NCBI RefSeq assembly: GCF_014836645.1
Contig: NZ_JACSQM010000002.1
Span: 248,001 to 312,000 of the forward strand
Direction: 5' to 3'
Origin: Fictibacillus norfolkensis
Lineage (GTDB): Bacteria > Bacillota > Bacilli > Bacillales > Fictibacillaceae
Length of the DNA stretch: 64,000 bases
Part shown: in pieces, positions 25,862 to 35,068 of the stretch
Layout of the letters: each line of letters starts with the position of its first letter
Position numbering within the stretch: the stretch's first letter is position 1
The notes under the pieces: generated by a model
The model's input: only the letters and a program-made list of their open reading frames with translations
What the model was told of the DNA's origin: nothing
Database searches by the model: none
Translations under genes and position numbers: made by a program

Positions 25862-26416
25862 TTACCTTTGCGAAACACTATCCGCAAAATATTCTTCTTT
25901 TATAAGACTCATCCGCAATCGATCTACATACATCCCGTTTCGTAGACGGTCTTGTCTTAAAATCCCTTCTTCTACATAACCTGCTTTCTTATATGAAGCA
26001 ATAGCTCTTTTATTATCGATCTCTACCCTCAGCCAGATTTTATTAAGGGAGAGTTCACAAAAACCATACTTTAGCATCTCATGCATAGCGGCAATACCAT
26101 AGCCTTTGCCCCAATAACCTTTATCACCAATGGCTATGCCTAATTCCGCATGTTGATTTAATCGATCTATATTTTTCAGATCGACCCATCCAATATGTTT
26201 ACCTGTTTCACTAAGTATTGCTTTTTGCTCATAACCGTTGTTCTTTGCGATACATTGTCTAATCCAATTCCTTGTTTCTTCCATACTAAATGGTGGATAT
26301 TTGTCAGGCATGTTAAGGTGCTTTGTCACTTCTACGTCCAAACACCACGCATAACGATCTTCAGCATCCTCTATAACAAGATCTCTAAGTTGAACTTTTA
26401 GAAGTACCTTTTGCAT
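25862..26416 (-). CDS. GNAT acetyltransferase
   Basis: 184 residues of the RimJ/RimL-like type: LVIEDAEDRYAWCLDVEVTK, LGIAIGDKGYWGKGYGIAAM (acetyl-CoA loop) and LRVEIDNKRAIASYKKAGY. Last of four tightly packed genes, 8 bp after the preceding GNAT. Target unknown. Confidence 0.85.
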   Translation of the reverse strand: MQKVLLKVQLRDLVIEDAEDRYAWCLDVEVTKHLNMPDKYPPFSMEETRNWIRQCIAKNNGYEQKAILSETGKHIGWVDLKNIDRLNQHAELGIAIGDKGYWGKGYGIAAMHEMLKYGFCELSLNKIWLRVEIDNKRAIASYKKAGYVEEGILRQDRLRNGMYVDRLRMSLIKEEYFADSVSQR

Positions 26417-26424
26417 ATTTTCAC

Positions 26425-26829
26425 CTATTTCCTTTGTTTTTTCTTTTGATAAGATTGAATGGACTTTGTATAGCCTAACTTTTCAAAGAATTGTTCTTTT
26501 CCTGGCTGAGCACCTATAAAGAGGGATGTCGGACTATGTTCAAAAGCCAATTCCATTAGATGTTTGCCTATCTTCTTTTCTTGATAGCCTGGACTTACAA
26601 GTATTTCAGTGATGGTTCCGAAGAAATAACCATCTGTAAGAATTCGAACACAGCCAACGAGTTTTTCATGATCCCATGCTGTAATGTTCAATGTTTTTTG
26701 TAAAGCCTCTTTTGTAAACTGTTCATGGTACTCACCTGGCCATACAGCATTTACTAAAGATAGGAATTTTGAAACACACAATTCCTGGTCATCATCAATA
26801 TAGGTAATACTTTCGTTTATGGGAATCAT
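26425..26829 (-). CDS. GNAT acetyltransferase
   Basis: 134 residues. GCVRILTDGYFFGTITEILV then SPGYQEKKIGKHLMELAF (acetyl-CoA loop) and EKLGYTKSIQSYQKK. Its start overlaps the upstream GNAT stop by 4 bp, so translation is coupled. Unrelated in detail to the neighbouring GNATs, so not a recent duplication. Confidence 0.82.
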   Translation of the reverse strand: MIPINESITYIDDDQELCVSKFLSLVNAVWPGEYHEQFTKEALQKTLNITAWDHEKLVGCVRILTDGYFFGTITEILVSPGYQEKKIGKHLMELAFEHSPTSLFIGAQPGKEQFFEKLGYTKSIQSYQKKKQRK

Positions 26830-27311
26830 CTGTAAATACTCCCTTGAAGTATTTTACTTAATACAATTTCATCTCGAATAGGGATGCCATTGTCTGCGAC
26901 TTGAGGAATTTCAGGTTTTATTTCCCTAGCCTTTGCTACTGCATTTGGAAAAAGATCAGTTAAACAATAACCCCTTTTCTGATAAAAGCTCAATGCCCTT
27001 AAGGTATCTTTCGTAGTCGTTACTCTTATGTGTATTACTTCTTGACTATATGCTTGTTCTTCAACTTTTGTTAGAAGCTCCGTACCAATTCCTATGTTTT
27101 CTAAGATACTGTTCTCACAGACGTTATTATGTATGAAATTTGTAACTAGACCTACTATTTCACCCATCTCATTAATAGCAACAAATCCATCAAGTTCATC
27201 ACATTTAAACGTTCCACTTGAAAGCACCATCTCGGCACTTCCCCAATGTTTTTGGAAGAATTCATTAATGAATTTTTTATCAACTTTCGAAGTACCCACT
27301 ACTTCTAACAT
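26826..27311 (-). CDS. GNAT acetyltransferase
   Basis: 161 residues. FVAINEMGEIVGLVTNFIHN, ILENIGIGTELLTKVEEQAY (acetyl-CoA loop) and SFYQKRGYCLTDLFPNA. Pattern of the family that includes aminoglycoside- and YobR-like acetyltransferases. Starts 10 bp after the hydrolase gene; overlaps the next gene by 4 bp. Confidence 0.82.
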   Translation of the reverse strand: MLEVVGTSKVDKKFINEFFQKHWGSAEMVLSSGTFKCDELDGFVAINEMGEIVGLVTNFIHNNVCENSILENIGIGTELLTKVEEQAYSQEVIHIRVTTTKDTLRALSFYQKRGYCLTDLFPNAVAKAREIKPEIPQVADNGIPIRDEIVLSKILQGSIYR

Positions 27312-27321
27312 ACTAGGACCC

Positions 27322-28203
27322 CTATCTTAAAAAATCTAATGTCGCTGCTACAAATTTCTTCTCTTCTTCTAAATCTGGAAAGTGCGCACTGTTTTCAAAT
27401 ATCTCTAACTTACTGTTTGATAGTTCTTGTTTAATGATATTAGAAATCTTCAAACCCGTATTTCGATCGTGCTTACCCGTTAGGATGAGTGTTTGATGCT
27501 TTATTTGGTATAAACGTTTTTCAAGTGGCTTAGAAGGGGGATTCATATGAAGCGCCTTCATCATTTTCCCTGTATTCGTTAGACCACTCTCTTCCCATAA
27601 CTGTCTGTTATATTTAGCTATCTGTTGGCCTTCAAATAAAAAACGATCAACTAGTTTTGAATCAGCAAGTGCCCAAACCTGTTCCCATTTTTCTTTTAAG
27701 GGTAGATTCTGACTTAGTACCATCTCCATTCTTTCTAAGAATTTGCTACTACCTATCGTCTTAAATCCTTGTATCTGTGTTTTTAAAACGGTATTCGAAA
27801 ACATTAGACTAGGAGCAGAAAGAACAATTTTATTGATTATTTCTTGATAAGCAAGAGCAATTTCTAACGCTAATTCACCTCCGAATGAATAACCTAATAC
27901 ATCCACTTTCTTGATACCCAGCTGCTCTAATAGGCAATAGAAATCTTTTATTAATAAATTAATTGAATATGCGTCTTCAGAGTGTGGTAAATCGCTTCTA
28001 CCACAACCTCTTTGTTCGTAATATATAACCGTTCGCTCCTTGGCAAGCTTTGGTCCTGCAGCCCGCTCAAAAACATAGTGGTTGCCTCCAGGTCCACCAT
28101 GGATAATCACTAAAGGTACCGTTTTGTTTAAGCTCCCTTCTATTCTTATCCAATGAACTACCTCATTTACGAGTAGCTGATATTCTCCATCTTTGTACTT
28201 CAT
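27322..28203 (-). CDS. Alpha/beta hydrolase, proline iminopeptidase-like
   Basis: 293 residues. Oxyanion motif VIIHGGPGGNHYVFE, YYEQRGCGRSD, nucleophile elbow VLGYSFGGELAL (Ser), acid region ILTGKHDRN and catalytic His in ENSAHFPDLEEE. This is the arrangement of proline iminopeptidases and related esterases. First gene of the operon with three GNATs. Its ribosome binding site TTAGGAG overlaps the stop codon of the DnaN remnant, so the remnant, if translated, is coupled to it. Confidence 0.87.
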   Translation of the reverse strand: MKYKDGEYQLLVNEVVHWIRIEGSLNKTVPLVIIHGGPGGNHYVFERAAGPKLAKERTVIYYEQRGCGRSDLPHSEDAYSINLLIKDFYCLLEQLGIKKVDVLGYSFGGELALEIALAYQEIINKIVLSAPSLMFSNTVLKTQIQGFKTIGSSKFLERMEMVLSQNLPLKEKWEQVWALADSKLVDRFLFEGQQIAKYNRQLWEESGLTNTGKMMKALHMNPPSKPLEKRLYQIKHQTLILTGKHDRNTGLKISNIIKQELSNSKLEIFENSAHFPDLEEEKKFVAATLDFLR

Positions 28204-28214
28204 GGAACAAACTC

Positions 28215-28352
28215 CTAAAAAGATCTAACGGGTGAAATGAGATGAAGATAAATTGATTTTTGATGTGTGGATTCAATTATGATTGGTCTCATCGAGCCGT
28301 TAAATTTTATGTTGATCTCTTCGTCCTTAATCGTATGTAAGGCTTCTTTCAT
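28215..28352 (-). pseudogene. DnaN (beta sliding clamp) C-terminal remnant, 45 codons
   Basis: Intact frame from ATG at 28352 to TAG at 28215, reading MKEALHTIKDEEINIKFNGS, then MRPIIIE and a tail ending LHLISPVRSF. This parallels the end of bacterial beta clamps (MLDAL... I.F.GAMRPFLI ... LILPVRTY). An in-frame TAA lies eight codons upstream of the ATG, so the rest of a clamp is missing. GAGGAAGG stands 11 nt before the ATG. Either a decayed extra dnaN or a kept C-terminal fragment. The remaining 28353-28447 shows no gene. Confidence 0.7.
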
Positions 28353-28447
28353 ATTCGATGTATCCTTCCTCGTTTATCCGCTTGAATTTTCGTTAATATT
28401 CAGATTATTAGTTTAACACAAAATTCCATTTTTTTAGATTCAAAAAA

Positions 28448-28474
28448 CCCTTTCTGCTCATTGAGCAAAAAGGG
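28448..28474 (-). terminator. Terminator after the AraC-family gene
   Basis: CCCTTTTTGCTCA/GAGCAGAAAGGG hairpin followed by TTTTTT on the minus strand. Confidence 0.8.
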
Positions 28475-28484
28475 CATCACACTC

Positions 28485-29381
28485 TTATTTCACTTTTTCC
28501 GCTTTCTTAACGAGTGGGATATAGATGTCGATCTGTTTGTTCTCATCTCCATAGCAGCGTTCATCGTAAAGCTCGAATTCTAACTTTCCGTTATGCTCAT
28601 ATCCTGAATCTGGAAACCATTTGGAGAAGATTTCAACCCATGTTTGCTGAATCGATTGTACGAAGTTCTCCTCTGAAGCTTTTGGTGTTGTAAAAACGGC
28701 ATACTCCATCTCTTGAAAACTTCTATAGGACATTCCTTCTGGAGCAGGCGTCTCCTTCTCAACTTCCATTCCAATCATATAAACAAACTCACCTGTTGTC
28801 GTATTGTACTCTGTGCACAACCCTAGTTCCTGGTTCTTGTTTAGAGGTCTTGGAATCTTATCCCCTAATTTATTCTGCATATAATTTTGCCAAAACTTTG
28901 GAATATCTACATTATTTTGTCCATCTGTGTTTCGTGTGTTTAAGTCATACCCGATGATGTGGAAAGCTGGCTTTTTAATGATTTTCATTTCCATGTTTAT
29001 TCCTCCTGTATAACGATTTATATTCAGGTAAGCCCTTTGATGGAGAGAGACGGGATGAACGGATGCATTACGGTACTCTCTCGGCGATCGGCCATAATGT
29101 TTTTTAAAAGCTCTGTTAAACGATTCATGATAGTGAAACCCTAGATCAAAAGCGATATCGATTACTTTATCGTCTGATTGCAACAATCGCTTTGCCGCGT
29201 GTGAGAGCCTTCTTTTCCGCACATAATCCATAACGGATTCGCCGACTAGAAACTGAAACACTCTATGATAATGAAAAGGTGAGAAGCAAGCGAGCTCTGC
29301 AAGCTCCTCTAATGTGATGCGGTTCTGTAAATTCTCTTCAATATAATCGAGTGTCCGCTGAATGCAAACTTCATAATCCAT
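28485..29381 (-). CDS. AraC-family regulator with GyrI-like effector domain
   Basis: 298 residues. Two N-terminal helix-turn-helix motifs (TLEELAELACFSPFHYHRVF and VIDIAFDLGFHYHESFNRAF) followed by a GyrI-like small-molecule-binding domain (about residues 130-298: FHIIGYDLNTRNTDG..., AVFTTPKASEENFVQSIQQT). Same plan as the Rob/SAV-type effector-binding activators that respond to drugs or amphipathic cations. Start set at 29381, with GGTGATGG just upstream; two earlier in-frame starts are possible. No target next door is obvious. Confidence 0.87.
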   Translation of the reverse strand: MDYEVCIQRTLDYIEENLQNRITLEELAELACFSPFHYHRVFQFLVGESVMDYVRKRRLSHAAKRLLQSDDKVIDIAFDLGFHYHESFNRAFKKHYGRSPREYRNASVHPVSLHQRAYLNINRYTGGINMEMKIIKKPAFHIIGYDLNTRNTDGQNNVDIPKFWQNYMQNKLGDKIPRPLNKNQELGLCTEYNTTTGEFVYMIGMEVEKETPAPEGMSYRSFQEMEYAVFTTPKASEENFVQSIQQTWVEIFSKWFPDSGYEHNGKLEFELYDERCYGDENKQIDIYIPLVKKAEKVK

Positions 29382-29539
29382 CTCCATCACCTACCTTACT
29401 TCCATCATATACACGAACATCCATTCGTTCTTAACCTTTTTTGCTAAGTTGCCCTATTATTTATTCTCCACTCCGCAAGTCTATCCTCTTTGAAAGCATA
29501 ATACATAGAAATAAGCTGCTGAACTATCACTACCATGCT

Positions 29540-29644
29540 TGAATCCAAAAATTCATGTGCTGAATCCAAAAATTTCGGTGTTCAATTCACGAGTTTTGAC
29601 CTTCAATCCAGAAGTTTCAGTCTTATATCCACGAGTCTGCAACA
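29540..29644 (-). repeat. 21-bp-period degenerate tandem repeat, locus A (5 units)
   Basis: Five exact 21-bp steps at 29540, 29561, 29582, 29603 and 29624. Each begins T-n-AATCCA or a variant on the plus strand. On the minus strand each unit has the form GAAA...TGGATT. It lies 3' of the neutral protease gene beyond its terminator. The rest of 29391-29677 is AT-rich and shows no gene. Confidence 0.75.
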
Positions 29645-29677
29645 TTCGACATTTTCAACAAATTTCTTCATCAAAAA

Positions 29678-29705
29678 AGCTAGAACCAACAACTTGGTTC
29701 TAGCT
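29678..29705 (-). terminator. Terminator after the neutral protease gene
   Basis: Perfect 10-bp stem AGCTAGAACC/GGTTCTAGCT with TTTTTT following on the minus strand. Confidence 0.85.
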
Positions 29706-29714
29706 CAACTTAAT

Positions 29715-31346
29715 TTATTGAATGCCTACTGCATTAAATGCTTGGTTTACTGAAGTTACAGCTTGTGACGAAGCACCGTATAAGTCTGTTGCAGACTGTA
29801 CTGCCGCTGCTCTCGCTTGACTGAAATTTGAAGATGAGGTTAAGTATACCGTGTTCATACGATAGAAGATCGCGCCTAGCTTGTCCCGTCCTATTCCGGT
29901 AACGGACACGCCATAATGACTTCCACCCTCACTTAAGAGATATGCTGCTTTATTAATGATACCACTGTTGATATGAACGCCGCCGTTGTCACCTGTTCCG
30001 GTATAGCGAACAGAATAGTGATCTGGATCTTGGTATTTCGCTGGATCTGACATTGAGCGAAGGGCATCTCCTGCTACTCCAGGGGTGTATATATCTTCAC
30101 CGATCTCGAAATCAGGGTTCTTGCCGTTATAGTACTCAACTAATGTTCCAAATATATCTGACATCGCTTCGTTCAGTGCACCTGACTCGTTTTGATAGAC
30201 AAGATCTGAACTTGTATCTGTTACTGCATGTGTCAATTCATGAGCAACTACATCAATTCCGCCAGAGAAGGCGATAAAGTTCGTTCCATCACCGTCGCCA
30301 TATACCATTTGTGAACCGTTCCAGAAAGCATTATTGTAGTTTTTATTAAAGTGAACAGACGACTTAATCTGTGCTCCTCTATTATCATATGAGTTACGTC
30401 CGTGTGTATTTTTGTAATAATCGTAGGTTAATCCGGCAAAGTAATGAGCGTCAACGACTGCTTGATCGTATGAGCTGTCGAACACGTTATCCGTTCCACT
30501 GTATAACGTTCCTGGCAAGAAGAACTCAGGAAGGAACGTACGGTTCTTCATATCATAAGTGAAGATTCCGTTTCCACGTGTATTATCTTGCATATAATAC
30601 TTTCCACTGGATAGCGTGAGGTTCAGTGTTTTGGAATCACCTAGTACACCTTTTCCTGTTCCAGTCGTGTTCGTTCCTGTTACTTCGTGCATGTCATTAT
30701 AACGATTAAGGATCTCACCTGACTGTGCATCAATAAAATAGTTCCAGTTCCCCGGCTCAGGTGTTAAGTAATTTAAGTTTACAAGATAAGCAAAATGCGC
30801 TTTGCCGTCTTTAATCAATACGATTTTTTCCGCTTTTGGCTTCTTCTCATATTCCGGTTGTAGACCAAGTGCTGCAGTAGCAATTCCCACCGCTTTTTTA
30901 CCACTGATTTGCTTTGCGTTATTTAACTTTGATTGCTTGTCCATTTCAGGAGCAACTTCACCTGAGATTACAGTAAGTTCACCGTTTTTATTAATGTGTG
31001 CCACTTGCGTATAACCCCAAATTGGAACACCTTTGTATTCTTGCTGAAGTCTTAGAACCGTATTCCCGTTTGCTTCTTTTGTACTCTCTACAATGGAGAA
31101 CGAATCTTCTGCTGTTGAATTCCCTAGTTTGAAAATTGATTTATGACTGTTCACATAATCGAAAAGCACCTTTTGTGCAGAAGCTTTTGATTTAGAAGAT
31201 AACTTACCTGCTAGAAAAGCTGGAGTTCCAGAATCACTGCTTACTTTCACCTTTACTTCTTCTGTGGCAGCCATTGCTGATGGTCCGAACGCACCTGCGA
31301 TTAATGTTGCCGCAATCCCCATTGCAACCCACTTCTTCTTTGTCAT
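29715..31346 (-). CDS. Secreted thermolysin-like neutral protease (M4, bacillolysin)
   Basis: 543-residue prepro-protein from the ATG at 31346 ([20 protein letters not shown]), with GGAGG 7 nt upstream. Signal peptide, then FTP and PepSY-like propeptide (residues to about 220), then mature protease: [12 protein letters not shown] (HExxH zinc site), [12 protein letters not shown] (third ligand Glu) and [17 protein letters not shown] (catalytic His). The propeptide acts as an intramolecular chaperone in this family. Exported and calcium-stabilised; degrades external protein. NprE/NprB family. Confidence 0.95.
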   Translation of the reverse strand: MTKKKWVAMGIAATLIAGAFGPSAMAATEEVKVKVSSDSGTPAFLAGKLSSKSKASAQKVLFDYVNSHKSIFKLGNSTAEDSFSIVESTKEANGNTVLRLQQEYKGVPIWGYTQVAHINKNGELTVISGEVAPEMDKQSKLNNAKQISGKKAVGIATAALGLQPEYEKKPKAEKIVLIKDGKAHFAYLVNLNYLTPEPGNWNYFIDAQSGEILNRYNDMHEVTGTNTTGTGKGVLGDSKTLNLTLSSGKYYMQDNTRGNGIFTYDMKNRTFLPEFFLPGTLYSGTDNVFDSSYDQAVVDAHYFAGLTYDYYKNTHGRNSYDNRGAQIKSSVHFNKNYNNAFWNGSQMVYGDGDGTNFIAFSGGIDVVAHELTHAVTDTSSDLVYQNESGALNEAMSDIFGTLVEYYNGKNPDFEIGEDIYTPGVAGDALRSMSDPAKYQDPDHYSVRYTGTGDNGGVHINSGIINKAAYLLSEGGSHYGVSVTGIGRDKLGAIFYRMNTVYLTSSSNFSQARAAAVQSATDLYGASSQAVTSVNQAFNAVGIQ

Positions 31347-31553
31347 TGTCACGCCTCCAATTTCCTTTTATTTACTTTGTTTGCAACATCATATCACCTC
31401 TCAAACTCTATTTATATGAATTTTCAGAAAGTTAATTAATTGTTACTAGAGTAAAAAATAGGAAATAAAATCATAGTGTCTGATGGCATATTTTCTTTGT
31501 AGTTCTTTTTTACCTAAAATTTGTTAATGAAAAAACCTAACTCAAATAAAAAA

Positions 31554-31577
31554 AGCTAGCAAATTCAAGTGCCAGCT
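31554..31577 (-). terminator. Terminator after the HAD gene
   Basis: AGCTGGCA/TGCTAGCT hairpin with TTTTTTTATTT on the minus strand, just past the HAD stop. The rest of 31347-31588 is promoter DNA of the protease and AT-rich sequence. Confidence 0.75.
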
Positions 31578-31588
31578 CTCCGCATCAA

Positions 31589-32278
31589 TTAGCAGGTTGT
31601 AAAGGATTTAATATCCTCATGCTCCAGTAGATCCTGTGGTTTTTTTAGCTTTGGATAACCTATAATTCTGTCACTGATCATAGGTTGTAAAAACCAGATT
31701 GCTTGAAGTGCTGTCATTCCTGCTTCAGTTGCACCCCGTAATTCGTCAGATCCACCATCACCAATAAAAACAGATTCTTGTGGAGTTACACCAAGCTTCT
31801 CACAAGCCATTCGATAGATTTCTTTTTGCGGTTTTGCAACTCGTGCTTCATAGGAGAAAATCACTTCATCGAAGTAGTCAGCTAACTCACACGTTTCCCA
31901 TGCATCCACTTCTTCAGGAGCAGCATTTGAGATCAGACCTAGCTTCAACCCATTAAATTTTAAAGTTTGAAGAAGTTCTATCACCTGATGATCTATCTCT
32001 TGAAAAGGAATGCTCTTAGCTGCCACTCTTTCTTGGTGAACATGATCGATTGCTTCTCCGTTTGGTGTAATTCCCTGTGAATATAAAATATCTCTTAACA
32101 CACTCTGGTGATCTGGAAACGTTCCATTCATTCTACACTCTCTTCTTAGGTCCCACTCTACCTTATAGATTTTTTTATCTATCCTTAACGGTTCAATAGA
32201 GTACTTGGCTTTCTTTCGTCCATCTTTCCATTCCGTAATCAACGTTTCATACAAGTCGAAGAAAACAGCTTTTACCAA
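31589..32278 (-). CDS. HAD-superfamily hydrolase
   Basis: 229 residues. Motif I VFFDLYETLI (the second acidic position is Tyr rather than Asp), motif II LISNA, motif III Lys in VAKPQKEIY and motif IV FIGDGGSDELRGA. A phosphatase or dehalogenase-like HAD with a helical cap. Start is TTG at 32278 with GGAGG 7 nt upstream. Same strand and 14 bp from the GNAT gene, so likely co-transcribed. Confidence 0.85.
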   Translation of the reverse strand: MVKAVFFDLYETLITEWKDGRKKAKYSIEPLRIDKKIYKVEWDLRRECRMNGTFPDHQSVLRDILYSQGITPNGEAIDHVHQERVAAKSIPFQEIDHQVIELLQTLKFNGLKLGLISNAAPEEVDAWETCELADYFDEVIFSYEARVAKPQKEIYRMACEKLGVTPQESVFIGDGGSDELRGATEAGMTALQAIWFLQPMISDRIIGYPKLKKPQDLLEHEDIKSFTTC

Positions 32279-32292
32279 GATCTTTCCTCCTA

Positions 32293-32856
32293 TTAATAAA
32301 TCTTTGCATAAACACTCGTATCTCTAAGTTTTGTAGTTGAACCAATCTCCAATGAATCATTGCGCAGAATTCCTTCCAATGTGAATCCTAAGCGTTCAGG
32401 AATAGCCGCACTTTTAACATTTTGAGTATCACAGCGAATCTCAATTCGACGCGCGTTTAGCTCTTTGGAAGCAAACTCGGTAATTCCTTGAACAGCTTCA
32501 GTCATATATCCTTTTCCTGTGTATCGAGTATCGATCCAATAACCAATCTCGAATTTTGGAATTTCCCAATTAATACGGTGTAACCCTGATGAAGCGATCA
32601 AGTTACCGTTCTCTTTTAAAAACACAAGCAACCGCAGATCTTCCCTGCTTAAAAATTTCAGATACGCCTCTCGAATATTAGCTTCTACATCTTCCTCTGT
32701 TTGTTCAAAATGGGCGAACGGAAGCCACGGCTTTAACTCGTCCAGTGAAGCATGAATAGCTTCAAACATCGCTTTGCCATCTCCAGGCTTTGGCATACGG
32801 ATAAGGAGTCGATCGGTTGTAAATTCAGTTGGGAAATTCATTAAAATAGGCTTCAT
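32293..32856 (-). CDS. GNAT acetyltransferase (RimL-like)
   Basis: 187 residues. FTTDRLLIRMPKPGDGKAMF, IGYWIDTRYTGKGYMTEAV (acetyl-CoA loop) and IRCDTQNVKSAAIPERLGF. Pattern of ribosomal-protein/small-amine N-acetyltransferases. It sits 20 bp below the ECF sigma gene on the same strand and may share its transcript. Confidence 0.87.
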   Translation of the reverse strand: MKPILMNFPTEFTTDRLLIRMPKPGDGKAMFEAIHASLDELKPWLPFAHFEQTEEDVEANIREAYLKFLSREDLRLLVFLKENGNLIASSGLHRINWEIPKFEIGYWIDTRYTGKGYMTEAVQGITEFASKELNARRIEIRCDTQNVKSAAIPERLGFTLEGILRNDSLEIGSTTKLRDTSVYAKIY

Positions 32857-32876
32857 ATTGTACCTCCAAGAATGTG

Positions 32877-33743
32877 TTAAGTAAGATGAGATAGTTTGTC
32901 AGGGTTTACTACCCAATAAATAGTCTGAATCAGGTCATTCTTAACCTGTAATGATAGAACACCAAATACCTGATGCTCCGCATACAGTACAATTCCTGGT
33001 TCACCGTTAACATTCGTATATTTAAATGAAAAGTCTTCCTTTGTTTTTGCCATGATTCCCATGTAAAAGCGTGTGATTCGCTCTGCTCCAATGATCGGAA
33101 CAAGAGCAGCTTTTGTTTTCCCACCACCGTCTGATACGAGTTTCGCATCCACTGCAAGCAAGCTTAATAGTTTACTAACATTTCCTGAAACTACGGCGGA
33201 TACAAACTGTTCAGTTAGTGCGGATGCTTTTGGCGGTGACAACTGAGCAGTTGTATGGTTACCAATCGCCTTTTTTGCGCGGTGAAAGATCTGTCTGCAG
33301 TTCGAACTACTTTTTCCGACCACTTCTGCAATCAAATTATAATCATACTCTAGGACTTCCCGAAGCAAAAATACAGCACGTTCTGTTTCTGATAGCTGCT
33401 CTAATAACAGTAAATATGCTGTAGAAAGAGATTCTTTCATCATATAATGTAATGCTGGATCATCGTTGTTGTCTGTTAATAATGGTTCTGGAAGCCAAGG
33501 TCCTACATATGTTTCTCTTTGTTTACGCGCAGATTTAAGCAAGTCAATACACCGATTAGTCACGATCTTACAAAGGTAAGCTTTTGGGTTCTGAACATGA
33601 TCAACTGGTTGTTCACTCCAAGTAATGTACGCATCTTGCACGATATCTTCCGCATCCTGCACACTTCCCAGCATGCGAAACGCTAATGAAAACAAGAGTG
33701 ATTTATATGTTATAAATAACTGCTCCGTATGGACATCGTTCAT
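32877..33743 (-). CDS. ECF41-type RNA polymerase sigma factor with SnoaL-like C-terminal domain
   Basis: 288 residues. Sigma region 2 (LAFRMLGSVQDAEDIVQDAYI), region 4 (LSETERAVFLLREVLEYDYN) and an NTF2/SnoaL-like C-terminal extension. The three marks of ECF41 are present: WLPEP in the linker, DGGGK, and NPDKL at the end. In this group the C-terminal domain replaces an anti-sigma factor and controls activity. It follows the flavoprotein gene by 3 bp. The ECF41 promoter upstream of that gene implies autoregulation. Confidence 0.93.
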   Translation of the reverse strand: MNDVHTEQLFITYKSLLFSLAFRMLGSVQDAEDIVQDAYITWSEQPVDHVQNPKAYLCKIVTNRCIDLLKSARKQRETYVGPWLPEPLLTDNNDDPALHYMMKESLSTAYLLLLEQLSETERAVFLLREVLEYDYNLIAEVVGKSSSNCRQIFHRAKKAIGNHTTAQLSPPKASALTEQFVSAVVSGNVSKLLSLLAVDAKLVSDGGGKTKAALVPIIGAERITRFYMGIMAKTKEDFSFKYTNVNGEPGIVLYAEHQVFGVLSLQVKNDLIQTIYWVVNPDKLSHLT

Positions 33744-33746
33744 CCA

Positions 33747-35036
33747 TTAAGCCTCCCTTCGCAAACGATTTAATCCTTCATTCTCTATAATGGCTTTCGC
33801 TGCTCTTTTAGCACTAGCAAATGCTGCGTCCACCAACATTTCTCCATGTCCTGCCCCGTCCCCAGCAATGTATAGTCCACGTATTTCAGGTACACTCGGA
33901 CCAAAATACTGTTTATCTTGAACGCTAATCATGTCTTGTACTACAATCATTCTTGGCAGAAACTGCTGAGATACAAGTTCTTTTCTCCATCCTGGCTGCA
34001 TGAGATCTAAAATACTCTCAAGCTCTTGTTTATGAACATTTGCACTCTCTTCTTTCTTCGTTCCTAAATATTTGATCATTTGAATAACAATCTCACCATC
34101 CTGACTTAATGAACAAGCTCTAGAGTGGTTAGAGAACAGAATATGCTGATCGATTCCTATCGCAAAATGATGACTCGATCTTGGTAGTTTTTTTAAAGCT
34201 ACGTCTAGGCAAGCAGCATATACGGGACGTGCTTGTTGACTCCACTTTTGCAGCAATGTTCCTTCTGAATTCTTTATTAGTTTCATCGATTGCTCAGGTC
34301 CTGTTGTTAGAAGTACATTTGGAACTTCGATCGTTTCTCCATCTGCACAAAAAAGTTGATGCCTGATTCCATATTCGATAGATGAGACCATTTTGTTTGT
34401 AAGAATAATTACACCGGCAGCCAAGGCCTTAGAGCGCAGATTTTCTACGATAGATTGCCAACCGTTGTTAACATACAGAACACCTTTCAACCCTAATTTA
34501 ACTTGTTGAATGACTGCACTCGCTAATTGTTGATCGTAGTCTATACCATACGTTGATGTTCTGCATAATGCGTAAACAACGTTACGTACCATGGGATTCT
34601 TTATTTCCTTTTCAGCCCATTCCCGCAAACTCATATGCGGAATTGATGTGGCATCAATCGTTTGCAGCTTCAACATGACTCTGACAAGTTCCGTCTTGCT
34701 GGACCATGTTAAAAGTTTTGATTTAACCATTGCTCCTAATGATCCTGGCAATTTAAATAGTTCTCCATTCCAGATCGCGTATCCTGTTGTATCGGGAACT
34801 GCTCCAGATATATTTACCTCTAACTCATTTAAAATCTTCTCAGCCGCTCCCCCTCTATATAATGCATGCCCACCTAGGTTGAAAAGTGCTCCGTTTTTCG
34901 AGTTGGTTTGTGCACGTCCACCAACTTTGCTAGCTTTTTCTAGTACCAAGACAGACTTTCCTGCTTGTGCTAAATATACGGCAGAAGTTAAACCGGCTAT
35001 TCCGCCACCAACAATCGCCACATCAAATGTATTCAT
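33747..35036 (-). CDS. FAD-dependent oxidoreductase, ECF41 partner
   Basis: 429 residues of the amine-oxidase/phytoene-desaturase-like class. N-terminal VAIVGGGIAGLTSAVYLAQA and KASKVGGRAQTNSKNGALFN bind FAD; C-terminal IRGLYIAGDGAGHGEMLVDA closes the flavin site. ECF41 sigma factors are typically encoded beside carboxymuconolactone decarboxylases, oxidoreductases or epimerases, and this is the oxidoreductase case. Substrate unknown. The RBS GTGGTGAT precedes the ATG. Confidence 0.87.
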   Translation of the reverse strand: MNTFDVAIVGGGIAGLTSAVYLAQAGKSVLVLEKASKVGGRAQTNSKNGALFNLGGHALYRGGAAEKILNELEVNISGAVPDTTGYAIWNGELFKLPGSLGAMVKSKLLTWSSKTELVRVMLKLQTIDATSIPHMSLREWAEKEIKNPMVRNVVYALCRTSTYGIDYDQQLASAVIQQVKLGLKGVLYVNNGWQSIVENLRSKALAAGVIILTNKMVSSIEYGIRHQLFCADGETIEVPNVLLTTGPEQSMKLIKNSEGTLLQKWSQQARPVYAACLDVALKKLPRSSHHFAIGIDQHILFSNHSRACSLSQDGEIVIQMIKYLGTKKEESANVHKQELESILDLMQPGWRKELVSQQFLPRMIVVQDMISVQDKQYFGPSVPEIRGLYIAGDGAGHGEMLVDAAFASAKRAAKAIIENEGLNRLRREA

Positions 35037-35068
35037 GTATAATCACCACTTTCTGATTTTACAAACAT

